Notes: generated from the letters alone by a model not told the origin. Counted from the first letter of the stretch, positions 1 to 5,731 are shown. The stretch: DNA of 5,743 bases from Nitriliruptorales bacterium (GCA_030835875.1 JAURQY010000029.1:1-5743), one strand, 5' to 3'. Numbers and translations: made by a program.

Positions 1-423
1 GAACCGTCCGCCCCGTCCGCGTCGCAGCCGGGTGAGCAGCCCGATGCTCCCGCGATCCTCGCCGAGCTCTACCCCGACCGGGGCGAGCCGCCCACCGAGC
101 TCGTCATCACCGACCTCGTCGAGGGTGATGGGGCGACGATCGCCGCCGGGCAGGGCGCGGTCGTGCAGTACTGGGGGCTGCGCTGGAGCGACGGCGGCAC
201 GTTCGACGCGTCGTGGACGCGGGGGCAGCCGTTCACGTTCCAGCTCGGCGTCGGCCAGGTCATCGCCGGCTGGGACACGGGTGTCGAGGGCATGCGCGTC
301 GGCGGACGGCGCGTGCTCGTCATCCCACCGTCGCTCGCCTACGGCGACCGCGGTGCGGGCAACGTGATCGGCCCCGGCGAGACGCTCGTCTTCGTGGTCG
401 ACCTCGTCGACATCGCATCCTGA
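1..423 (+). CDS. FKBP-type peptidyl-prolyl cis-trans isomerase, 5'-truncated by the window edge
   Basis: The frame is open from base 1 to a TGA at 421-423, giving 140 visible residues; the start lies upstream. FKBPs catalyse cis-trans isomerisation of Xaa-Pro bonds and help protein folding. Residues 1-30 are rich in Pro, Ala, Ser and Glu and read as a linker. In actinobacterial FKBPs of this type such a linker often follows a signal or lipoprotein peptide, so export is possible but cannot be seen here. The FKBP domain covers about residues 35-140. Its active-site pocket residues are present: VQYWG at 55-59, FD at 68-69, VIAGWD at 87-92 with the pocket Trp91, IPPSLAYG at 108-115 with Tyr114, and LVFVVDL with Phe131. 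The domain ends at the usual place, so the 3' end is intact. The stop overlaps the proposed CTG start of the next gene by four bases. The family call is firm; cellular location is inferred. Confidence 0.93.
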   Translation, partial: EPSAPSASQPGEQPDAPAILAELYPDRGEPPTELVITDLVEGDGATIAAGQGAVVQYWGLRWSDGGTFDASWTRGQPFTFQLGVGQVIAGWDTGVEGMRVGGRRVLVIPPSLAYGDRGAGNVIGPGETLVFVVDLVDIAS

Positions 424-1523
424 TCGGCGACGAGCACGACGCGGGGGCCGGCCCCGACCTGCGTGGGCTGCTCGCGCTCGGTGACCTCGACGGGCTCGTG
501 CGCGAGGCCGACCGTCTCGCCGGCCGGTCGGACTGGGACGGCCTGATCGCGCTGCGAGACGCATGCCTCGAGGCGACCGAGGAGACGGGACGGCAGCTAT
601 GGGGGCCGGCGCGCTACGCCGCCTACCGCGTCGCGCTCGACGGACCGGCAGCGTTCGCCGCGGCGATGGTCGAGCCGGGGGTCGTGCGCTTCGGGCTCGG
701 ACCGCTGACCGAGGTCGTCGCCCAGCACCACACGTTCGCCGAGCTCGCCCCGCACCTCGACGCGAGCGTGCTGCCCGTCGTCGCGCAGGAGCGGGTGCTG
801 CGCGGTGAGGACCTGCGGGGCGACCCGCGTGCGGCCGGTGCGCCTGACGACCCGCCGCTCGTGCTCCAACCGTTCGAGCCCGCCTACGTGCTGCCCGACT
901 ACCGGCTGACCGAGCGGCTCGACGGCGCGGTGCCCGAGCCGGTGCTGATCGGGACCATCGACGTCGCGGCGCCGAGCGTGATCGTGACGGGGACGTCGGC
1001 GCTCGTCCGCGCGCTCGAGGACGTCGTCGCACCGTGGACGGCGCAGTCGAGCGGCGAGGTCACCGTCCGTGCCGTGCGCGGAGGGACGGACGCCGCCGTC
1101 CGCGCGCTGCTCGATGCTCATGTCGACGCGGTCCCGAGCGGGCCGGTCACGACGCCGCAGCTCCTCGCACTGATCGCCCACGCCGGTGCGTCCGGTGGCG
1201 TGCACGGGCGACGCCGCGGAGGCGCGGCCGGACGCTCGCTCGCGTGGTGGGTGGCGCGCTGCGCGACGGGGCTCGACCGGGTCGACGTGCTCGATGCGGA
1301 GGAGCTCGAGTTCCGCCTCGAGGACGTCGGACGCCTCGCGTTCCGACTCCCCGGTGAGGCGGCGTGGCGGCTCGAGATCGCCCTCGGGGGGACGGGCGCG
1401 GACGGCGGGGGTGGCGCCGACGGGGAATGGTCCGTGGCCATCGCGGCGTTCGACCACACTGAGGACAGCACCGAGGGCGGCACCGCGGACATCACCACCG
1501 AGGGCGGAGAGGCGCACAGATGA
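420..1523 (+). CDS. Conserved-looking hypothetical protein, start uncertain (CTG 420 or GTG 498)
   Basis: I do not recognise a named function. The product would be 367 residues from CTG 420 or 341 from GTG 498. The N-terminal part is helical and Leu/Asp/Arg-rich (for example DLDGLVREADRLA), followed by QLWGPARYAAYRVAL, GPLTEVVAQHHTFAELAPHL, QERVLRGEDL and LQPFEPAYVLPDYRL. These blocks recall conserved hypothetical proteins of deep-branching actinobacteria. The C-terminal 60 residues are rich in Gly, Thr and acidic residues. No signal peptide, membrane helix or metal motif is visible, so it is probably cytosolic. The start is unclear: the frame has no ATG or TTG near the FKBP stop. CTG 420 overlaps that stop as CTGA but lacks a clear ribosome binding site. 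GTG 498 would remove the first helix (from about base 456) and is also poorly preceded. Coding is supported by third-position G/C bias and by the ATGA overlap with the next gene. Confidence 0.75.
   Translation: MIGDEHDAGAGPDLRGLLALGDLDGLVREADRLAGRSDWDGLIALRDACLEATEETGRQLWGPARYAAYRVALDGPAAFAAAMVEPGVVRFGLGPLTEVVAQHHTFAELAPHLDASVLPVVAQERVLRGEDLRGDPRAAGAPDDPPLVLQPFEPAYVLPDYRLTERLDGAVPEPVLIGTIDVAAPSVIVTGTSALVRALEDVVAPWTAQSSGEVTVRAVRGGTDAAVRALLDAHVDAVPSGPVTTPQLLALIAHAGASGGVHGRRRGGAAGRSLAWWVARCATGLDRVDVLDAEELEFRLEDVGRLAFRLPGEAAWRLEIALGGTGADGGGGADGEWSVAIAAFDHTEDSTEGGTADITTEGGEAHR
1506..1512 (+). promoter_or_regulatory. Ribosome binding site for the nitrobindin-like gene
   Basis: GGAGAGG lies seven bases before the ATG at 1520, inside the end of the upstream gene. 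It fixes the start of the 157-residue product and supports translational coupling through the ATGA overlap. Confidence 0.75.
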
Positions 1524-1993
1524 CGCATCCGTCGCTCGGCGCGCTCGCAGCGCTCGTCGGCACGTGGCGCGGCGAGGGGGAGGGGCACTACCCGACCATC
1601 GCGCCGTTCCGTTACGGCGAGGAGGTCGTGTTCGCACACGACGGCCGTCCGGTGCTCGCCTACCGCCAGCGCACCTGGAACATCGACAGCGAGGCGCCGA
1701 TGCACGTCGAGTCGGGCTTCCTGCGCGGACAGATGGACGGCCACGCGGAGCTCGTCGTCGCGCAGCCGACCGGGTTCGTGGAGGTCGCGACGCTGGCGCT
1801 GCACGAGGAGGGCGGCGCGATCGTCCTCGATGGCGAGCGCGCGCCGGTCGGTCGCACGCCGAGCGCGAAGCCGGTCGAGGACCTGCGCCGCCGGTTCCGC
1901 GTCGAGGGCGACGTCCTCACCTACGACCTCTGGATGACCTACGCCGGTCACGACGACGTGCACCACCTGCGCGGTGTGCTGCACCGCGGCTGA
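1520..1993 (+). CDS. Nitrobindin-like heme-binding beta-barrel protein (putative peroxynitrite isomerase)
   Basis: This 157-residue protein matches the nitrobindin / THAP4 C-terminal / FABP-like family (formerly DUF1794). Studied members form a ten-stranded beta-barrel that binds ferric heme and converts peroxynitrite to nitrate. Diagnostic blocks visible here are GTWRGEGEGHYPTI at residues 14-27, YRQRTW at 48-53, HVESGFLR at 62-69, and the C-terminal HHLRGVLHR at 148-156. The C-terminal block corresponds to the family's HLxAxLxR signature, whose His (His149 here) is the axial heme ligand, so heme binding looks retained. Length and both ends fit the family, with no signal peptide, so the protein is cytosolic. 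The ATG overlaps the preceding stop as ATGA and has a good ribosome binding site, so it is co-translated with the hypothetical gene. A role in nitrosative or oxidative stress follows from the family; the physiological role here is inferred. Confidence 0.9.
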   Translation: MTHPSLGALAALVGTWRGEGEGHYPTIAPFRYGEEVVFAHDGRPVLAYRQRTWNIDSEAPMHVESGFLRGQMDGHAELVVAQPTGFVEVATLALHEEGGAIVLDGERAPVGRTPSAKPVEDLRRRFRVEGDVLTYDLWMTYAGHDDVHHLRGVLHRG

Positions 1994-1996
1994 TCG

Positions 1997-2040
1997 CTCC
2001 CGCACGACTCCCGCACGACTCCCGCACGACTCCCGATCGA
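1997..2040 (+). repeat. 11-bp tandem repeat, three perfect copies and one imperfect
   Basis: The unit CTCCCGCACGA occurs at 1997-2007, 2008-2018 and 2019-2029. A fourth copy at 2030-2040 differs at two positions (CTCCCGATCGA). The array fills most of the gap between the nitrobindin stop and the rhodanese ATG at 2050. A GATCG sits on each side of the perfect part (1992-1996 and 2035-2039). The GAGG that probably serves as the rhodanese ribosome binding site (2039-2042) begins in the last copy. The 11-base period is close to one helical turn, which would suit a repeated protein-binding site, but replication slippage could also produce it. It does not resemble a known copper-regulator operator. 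Confidence 0.9.
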
Positions 2041-2049
2041 GGCATCACC

Positions 2050-2367
2050 ATGGACGCGAACCAGGCCAGCAGCCGCAGCGACGAGTTCTTCCTGCTCGAC
2101 GTGCGCGAGCACGACGAGTACGCCGCCGGGCACGTGCCCGGCTCCGTGCACATCCCGCTGCGCGAGCTCGGCGCGCGCCAGGCGGAGCTGCCGACCGACC
2201 GTACGATCCTGTGCGTCTGCCGGTCCGGCAGCCGCAGCGGCATGGTCGTCCGTGCCCTCGCCCAGGCCGGCTACTCCGTCGAGAACCTCGACGGGGGACT
2301 GCAGAGCTGGGAGGCGTACGGGCACCCGCTCGAGGACGTCTCCGGAGAACAGGGGATGGTGATCTGA
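2050..2367 (+). CDS. Single-domain rhodanese (sulfurtransferase)
   Basis: The product has 105 residues, a normal size for a stand-alone rhodanese of the GlpE/PspE kind. These proteins carry sulfane sulfur as a cysteine persulfide and pass it to cyanide, thioredoxin or other thiols. Family blocks are FFLLDVREHDEY (13-24), AAGHVPGSVHIPL (25-37), the active-site loop CRSGSRS (57-63) with catalytic Cys57, and NLDGGLQSWEAYGHPL (79-94). A second Cys lies at position 55. The six-residue loop after the catalytic Cys is typical of sulfurtransferases and not of arsenate reductases or Cdc25-like phosphatases. There is no signal peptide, so it is cytosolic. The ATG is preceded by GAGG with a seven-base spacer (2039-2042). 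The stop overlaps the proposed CTG start of the copper ATPase by four bases, so the two are probably co-translated. Its partner and exact substrate are unknown. Confidence 0.93.
   Translation: MDANQASSRSDEFFLLDVREHDEYAAGHVPGSVHIPLRELGARQAELPTDRTILCVCRSGSRSGMVVRALAQAGYSVENLDGGLQSWEAYGHPLEDVSGEQGMVI
2351..2355 (+). promoter_or_regulatory. Ribosome binding site supporting the CTG start of the copper ATPase
   Basis: AGGGG ends eight bases before CTG 2364 and lies in the last codons of the rhodanese gene. A GGAG sits further upstream at 2343-2346. The position suits initiation at CTG 2364. The first in-frame ATG (2409) lies inside the copper-binding motif. Confidence 0.5.
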
Positions 2368-5087
2368 CCACCGAGGCGCCGGTCCGCATCGTCCTGCCCG
2401 TCGAGGGCATGACCTGCGCGTCGTGCTCGGCGCGGGTCGGGCGGGCGCTCACCAAGCTCGACGGTGTCGAGGACGCGAACGTCAACTTCGCGACCCACCG
2501 GGCCGCCGTCACCTACGACCCGTCGCTCGTCGACCCCGAGGCGCTGCGCGCCGCCGTCGAGCGCGTCGGCTACGCCGTCCCCGAGGTCCCCGACGACGCG
2601 GCCATGCACGAGCGCCGGCGGGTGCGTCTCACCCGCCAGCTCATCGTCGCGACCGTGCTCACGGTCCCGACGCTCCTCATCTCCATGGTCCCGTCGCTCA
2701 TGTTCGACGGCTGGCAGTGGGTCGCGCTCGTGCTCACGACCCCGGTCATGTTCGGGTCGGGCTGGGAGTTCCACCGCAACGCGGCGCTCAACCTCATCCA
2801 CCGCCAGGTCACGATGGACACGCTCGTCTCCATCGGGACGCTCACCGCCTACCTGTGGTCGCTGTGGGCGCTCGTCGCGCTCGACGCGGCGGAGCTGCAC
2901 GGCGGGATGCGGCTGAACGTGACCGGGCTGCCGGATGTCTACCTCGAGACCGCCGCCGCGATCGTGACCCTCATCCTCCTCGGCCGCTGGTTCGAGCACC
3001 GCGCGAAGGGACGCTCCTCGCAGGCGATCGCGCGGCTCCTCGAGCTCGGCCCGCGCACGGCGACGCTCGCCGACGGTCGCGAGGTCCCTGTCGGTGAGCT
3101 CGTCGCCGGCGACATGATCGTCGTCCGACCTGGCGAGCGCATCCCTGTCGACGCGCGCGTCGTCGAGGGCCGCTCGGCCATCGACACATCGATGCTGACC
3201 GGCGAGCCGGTGCCCGTCGACGTCGGTGTGGGTGACGACGTGGTCGGCGGCACGCTGAACGGTTCCGGGCGGCTCGTCATCGAGGCGACTGCCGTCGGTG
3301 CGGCGACCGTGCTCGCGCAGATCGCCGACCTCGTCGCGCAGGCGCAAGGTGGCCGTGCGCCCGTCGAGGCGCTCGTCGATCGCGTCACCACCGTGTTCGT
3401 CCCCGTCGTGCTCCTCATCGCCGCCGGCACGCTCGCGACCGGACTGCTCGGTGGCGCGACGCTCGCGGAGACGCTCACGCGTACGGTCGCGGTGCTCGTC
3501 ATCGCCTGCCCGTGCGCGCTCGGGCTCGCGACTCCGACTGCGGTGATGGTTGGCGTCGGCCGTGGCGCGTCGCTCGGTGTCGTCATCAAGGGTGTGCACG
3601 TCCTCGAGACGACGCGGAAGGTCGACACGATCGTGCTCGACAAGACTGGCACCCTCACCGAGGGTCGCATGGTCGTCGTCGCGGACCACGTCGACGCGCG
3701 CGCGGCCGCGGACGAGCGTGCGCGGGTGACCGCCGTCGCCGCCGTGATCGCTGCGGAGGCGGCGAGTGAGCACCCGATCGCCCGCGCCGTCGCCCGCGAC
3801 CTCGCCGAGCGCCACGGTGGCGACAGCGGCCTGCCCGTGGCGATGCTCGGCGACTTCACGGCGCTGCCGGGCCTCGGCGTCCGCGCGACCGTCGCCGTCG
3901 ACGGCGTCACGCACGAGGTGCTCGTCGGACGCGCGTCGCTGCTCGCCGACGAGGGGTTCGCGCTCGGCGCGACGCTCGAGGCCGCGCGCGAGGCGGCGGA
4001 GGCGCAGGGGCGCACCGTCATCGCTGCGGCCGTGCGTCCGATCGATGGCGGCGAGGCGGTGCTGCTCGTCGTCGCGCTGTCCGACGCGGTCAAGCCGACG
4101 TCGCGCGAGGCCGTCGCCGCGTTCCACGCCCTCGGGCTGCGCACGGTGCTGCTGACCGGCGACCAGGAGCGCACCGCCCGTGCGGTCGCCACCGAGCTCG
4201 GCATCGAGCAGGTCGTCGCCGGCGTGCTCCCCGACGGCAAGGACGCCGTCATCCGCGCGCTGCAGGACGAGGGCCGCACCGTCGCGATGGTCGGTGACGG
4301 CATCAACGACGCGCCGGCCCTCGCCCGCGCAGACCTGGGCATCGCGATGGGCACCGGCACCGACGTCGCCATCGAGGCCGGCGATGTCACGCTCATGAGC
4401 GGCGACCCGCGCGCCGCCGCCGACGCCATCGCGCTGTCACGACGGACGCTCGGCACGATCCGCTCGAACCTCGTGTGGGCGTTCGGCTACAACACGCTCG
4501 CGATCCCGCTCGCCGCGCTCGGACTCCTCAATCCGATGGTCGCTGCGGCCGCGATGGGCTTCTCGAGCGTCTTCGTCGTCACCAACTCGCTGCGCCTGCG
4601 CGACTTCCGCGGGGCCCGCGCGGTCGCGCCGACCCGTCAGCAGCGCGTCGAGCGCACCGCCGTGCGGCTCGCGATGGCTGCCGGCATCGTCGCGGTCGTG
4701 CTCGTCGGGGCAGTGTTCCAGCGCAGCCTGCTCCCGGGTCGGCCCGTCGCGCTCGCGCTCACCGAGGATGGTGTCGCGCCTGCCGTCGTCGAGGTCGTCC
4801 CGGGGGAGAAGGTCACGTTCGTGCTCGACGCGGACGCGCGCACGAGCCTCCACCTCGTCGACGTCGTCGACCTCGCGATGATGCGCACCGAGGCCGACGG
4901 CGCCGCGATGGACCATGGTCGTGACGCCATCGGCACCGTCGTCCCGGAGGGCACCACCGTGCGCATGACGTGGACGGTCCCTGACGACCCGGACGCGGTG
5001 CGCCGGCTCCGTCTGCACGACGATGCACGCGACACGGTCGCCGAGCTCGCCCCCGTCACGACCCTCATGGAGGAGGCCGGCCGATGA
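2364..5087 (+). CDS. copA: Cu(+)-translocating P1B-type ATPase, CopA-like, with a C-terminal cupredoxin-like extension
   Basis: The product is a 907-residue membrane pump that exports Cu(+) (possibly Ag(+)) from the cytosol using ATP. Numbering from CTG 2364: one heavy-metal-associated domain (about 7-72) with GMTCASC and Cys18/Cys21; predicted helices near 93-112, 118-136, 151-173 and 192-211; actuator TGEP at 279-282; helices 5 and 6 (341-362, 373-400) with CPC at 382-384; DKTGT at 426-430 with phosphorylated Asp426; SEHP with His470-Pro471 in the nucleotide domain; GDGIND at 644-649; helix 7 with Tyr709-Asn710; helix 8 with Met731 and Ser734-Ser735. CPC, YN and MxxSS together mark the P1B-1 copper class. 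After helix 8 comes a ninth helix (about 769-788) and a further 115 residues. The frame has no ATG, GTG or TTG that keeps the metal-binding domain whole; ATG 2409 is the Met of GMTC. CTG 2364 gives a normal N-terminus, overlapping the rhodanese stop. Confidence 0.95.
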   Translation: MTTEAPVRIVLPVEGMTCASCSARVGRALTKLDGVEDANVNFATHRAAVTYDPSLVDPEALRAAVERVGYAVPEVPDDAAMHERRRVRLTRQLIVATVLTVPTLLISMVPSLMFDGWQWVALVLTTPVMFGSGWEFHRNAALNLIHRQVTMDTLVSIGTLTAYLWSLWALVALDAAELHGGMRLNVTGLPDVYLETAAAIVTLILLGRWFEHRAKGRSSQAIARLLELGPRTATLADGREVPVGELVAGDMIVVRPGERIPVDARVVEGRSAIDTSMLTGEPVPVDVGVGDDVVGGTLNGSGRLVIEATAVGAATVLAQIADLVAQAQGGRAPVEALVDRVTTVFVPVVLLIAAGTLATGLLGGATLAETLTRTVAVLVIACPCALGLATPTAVMVGVGRGASLGVVIKGVHVLETTRKVDTIVLDKTGTLTEGRMVVVADHVDARAAADERARVTAVAAVIAAEAASEHPIARAVARDLAERHGGDSGLPVAMLGDFTALPGLGVRATVAVDGVTHEVLVGRASLLADEGFALGATLEAAREAAEAQGRTVIAAAVRPIDGGEAVLLVVALSDAVKPTSREAVAAFHALGLRTVLLTGDQERTARAVATELGIEQVVAGVLPDGKDAVIRALQDEGRTVAMVGDGINDAPALARADLGIAMGTGTDVAIEAGDVTLMSGDPRAAADAIALSRRTLGTIRSNLVWAFGYNTLAIPLAALGLLNPMVAAAAMGFSSVFVVTNSLRLRDFRGARAVAPTRQQRVERTAVRLAMAAGIVAVVLVGAVFQRSLLPGRPVALALTEDGVAPAVVEVVPGEKVTFVLDADARTSLHLVDVVDLAMMRTEADGAAMDHGRDAIGTVVPEGTTVRMTWTVPDDPDAVRRLRLHDDARDTVAELAPVTTLMEEAGR
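4746..5060 (+). other. Degenerate cupredoxin-like domain at the C-terminus of the copper ATPase
   Basis: Residues about 795-899 of the ATPase follow the ninth membrane helix and read as beta-strands in a cupredoxin-like order: VVEVVPGEKVTFVLD, then SLHLVDV with His830, a Met/His-containing loop (Met839, Met840, Met849, His851 in AMDHG), VPEGTTVRMTWTVPDD, and RLRLHDD with His885. In cupredoxin domains the corresponding blocks are a strand of the GETVTF kind, HEF(V), a Met-rich MxHG loop, a WTF strand and a Cys-x-x-x-x-His segment. Here the Cys is missing, so a classical blue copper site is unlikely. Two His and several Met could still hold Cu(+). Canonical P1B ATPases end on the cytosolic side after helix 8, so helix 9 would place this domain outside. 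The fold assignment is by eye and unverified. Confidence 0.5.
5069..5076 (+). promoter_or_regulatory. Strong ribosome binding site for the 52-residue membrane protein
   Basis: GGAGGAGG lies seven bases before ATG 5084, within the last codons of the copper ATPase. It is the strongest Shine-Dalgarno match in the window and argues that the short downstream frame is translated. Confidence 0.8.
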
Positions 5088-5242
5088 TCCCGATCTGGCA
5101 GGTTGTGATCGTCGCGGCGCTCACGCTGTTCGTCGCGCCGGTGTGGCCGTGGAGCCGCGGCTGGACGTGGGCGCCGGCCGGCATGCTCGCGATGGGGCTC
5201 GCGAGCATCGTGCTGTTCGCGTCGACCGTGGTCCCGGCCTGA
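5084..5242 (+). CDS. Small two-helix membrane protein, DUF3309-like
   Basis: This 52-residue frame overlaps the copper ATPase stop as ATGA and has a strong GGAGGAGG ribosome binding site, so it is almost certainly translated. The protein is nearly all hydrophobic, with helix 1 at about residues 4-20, a short aromatic turn PVWPWSRGWTWAPAG (19-33), and helix 2 at about 34-50. The turn resembles the WPxSRxWGYxPSGG-like motif that I recall from DUF3309, a family of roughly 50-residue two-helix membrane proteins of unknown function. The match is by memory and incomplete. The protein has no Cys or His and only two Met beyond the start (34 and 37), so it does not look like a copper carrier itself. 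Its coupling to the ATPase suggests a partner or accessory subunit, which is inference. It is easily missed by annotation because of its length. Confidence 0.8.
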   Translation: MIPIWQVVIVAALTLFVAPVWPWSRGWTWAPAGMLAMGLASIVLFASTVVPA

Positions 5243-5245
5243 CGC

Positions 5246-5722
5246 TCAGCCGCGCGCCTGCTTCTCGGCCTGCTTGACCGCCTGCTTCGACTCGCGCACG
5301 AGCAGCAGGCTGTCGGCGTCGACCACGTCAGCGATCGAGCGGTAGCCCTCGAGCGCGTACTCGCCGGCCGCCGCCTCCCAGCCGTCCGGCCGCACGCCGA
5401 GCTGCTTCGCGAGCAGCGCCAGGAAGATGCTCGCCTTCTCATCGCCGAAGCCGGGCAGCGCAGCCAGCCGCTCGTGCAGCACCGACGCATCCTTCACCCC
5501 GCGCCAGATGCGTGCCGCATCCCCGCCGTAGTGCTCGACGACCGCCTCAGCGAGCGTCTGAGCCGTCGCGCTCGAAAGCACTGCGCCTGTGTACCTGTGC
5601 AGGATGTCCATGGCGCTATGCGCTCGCCCATCCGCGGTGAGTTTGTGCTCGCGGTGCAGATCGCGGGCGTCCTGCGGCGCGTTGGCCAGCGTGAGGATGA
5701 GCGTGGTGGGGCGTAGGTCCAT
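5246..5722 (-). CDS. HhH-GPD-type base excision repair-like protein with an atypical N-terminus
   Basis: The 158-residue product is read on the minus strand from ATG 5722. From about residue 40 to the end it matches what I recall of the actinobacterial uncharacterised HhH-GPD family (TIGR03252-like): HRYTG (42-46), VVEHYGGDAARIW (61-73), the helix-hairpin-helix LPGFGDEKA (89-97), FLALLAKQLGVRPDGW (100-115), and YRSIADV near 131-137. The hairpin would contact the DNA backbone. Family members are usually longer, near 190 residues, with an N-terminal helical half. Here residues 1-39 do not resemble that half, and an in-frame TGA just upstream of the ATG rules out a simple extension. The C-terminus has three KQA tetrads (KQAVKQAEKQAR). 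Codons such as CTA, AAA and ACA in the first third are more A/T-rich at third positions than its neighbours. Repair activity is uncertain without the missing half. Confidence 0.85.
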   Translation of the reverse strand: MDLRPTTLILTLANAPQDARDLHREHKLTADGRAHSAMDILHRYTGAVLSSATAQTLAEAVVEHYGGDAARIWRGVKDASVLHERLAALPGFGDEKASIFLALLAKQLGVRPDGWEAAAGEYALEGYRSIADVVDADSLLLVRESKQAVKQAEKQARG

Positions 5723-5731
5723 AGCGCATCA

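Noticed and set aside
213..419. In-frame upstream extension of the hypothetical gene from ATG 213
   Set aside because: It lies wholly inside the FKBP domain in another frame and reads as an Arg-rich shadow.
597..1637. Minus-strand open frame (346 residues) opposite the hypothetical gene
   Set aside because: Its Arg-rich, low-information composition is that of a shadow frame, and the + strand frame fits the gene overlaps on its 3' side.
1994..2049. CRISPR-like array or rho-independent terminator in the repeat-containing gap
   Set aside because: The repeats are contiguous 11-mers without spacers, and there is no stem-loop followed by a T-run.
1994..2049. CsoR- or CueR-type copper operator upstream of the rhodanese/copper ATPase block
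   Set aside because: No pseudo-palindrome with a G/C tract of the known kinds was found in the gap, so copper control of this block cannot be claimed from sequence.
1974..2363. In-frame upstream extension of the copper ATPase through the rhodanese gene
   Set aside because: The frame is open but encodes Arg/Pro/Ala-rich sequence with no domain, while the overlapping frame encodes a clear rhodanese. A fused protein is not supported.
2271..4127. Long minus-strand open frame (618 residues) opposite the copper ATPase
   Set aside because: It is extremely rich in Arg, Asp, Glu and His, with no domain signal, which is typical of the antisense shadow of a high-GC gene. The + strand frame carries every P1B ATPase motif.
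2939..4456. Minus-strand Ser/Thr/Ala-rich open frame (505 residues)
   Set aside because: It is a shadow of the ATPase frame caused by G/C-rich third positions, with no recognisable domain or ribosome binding site.
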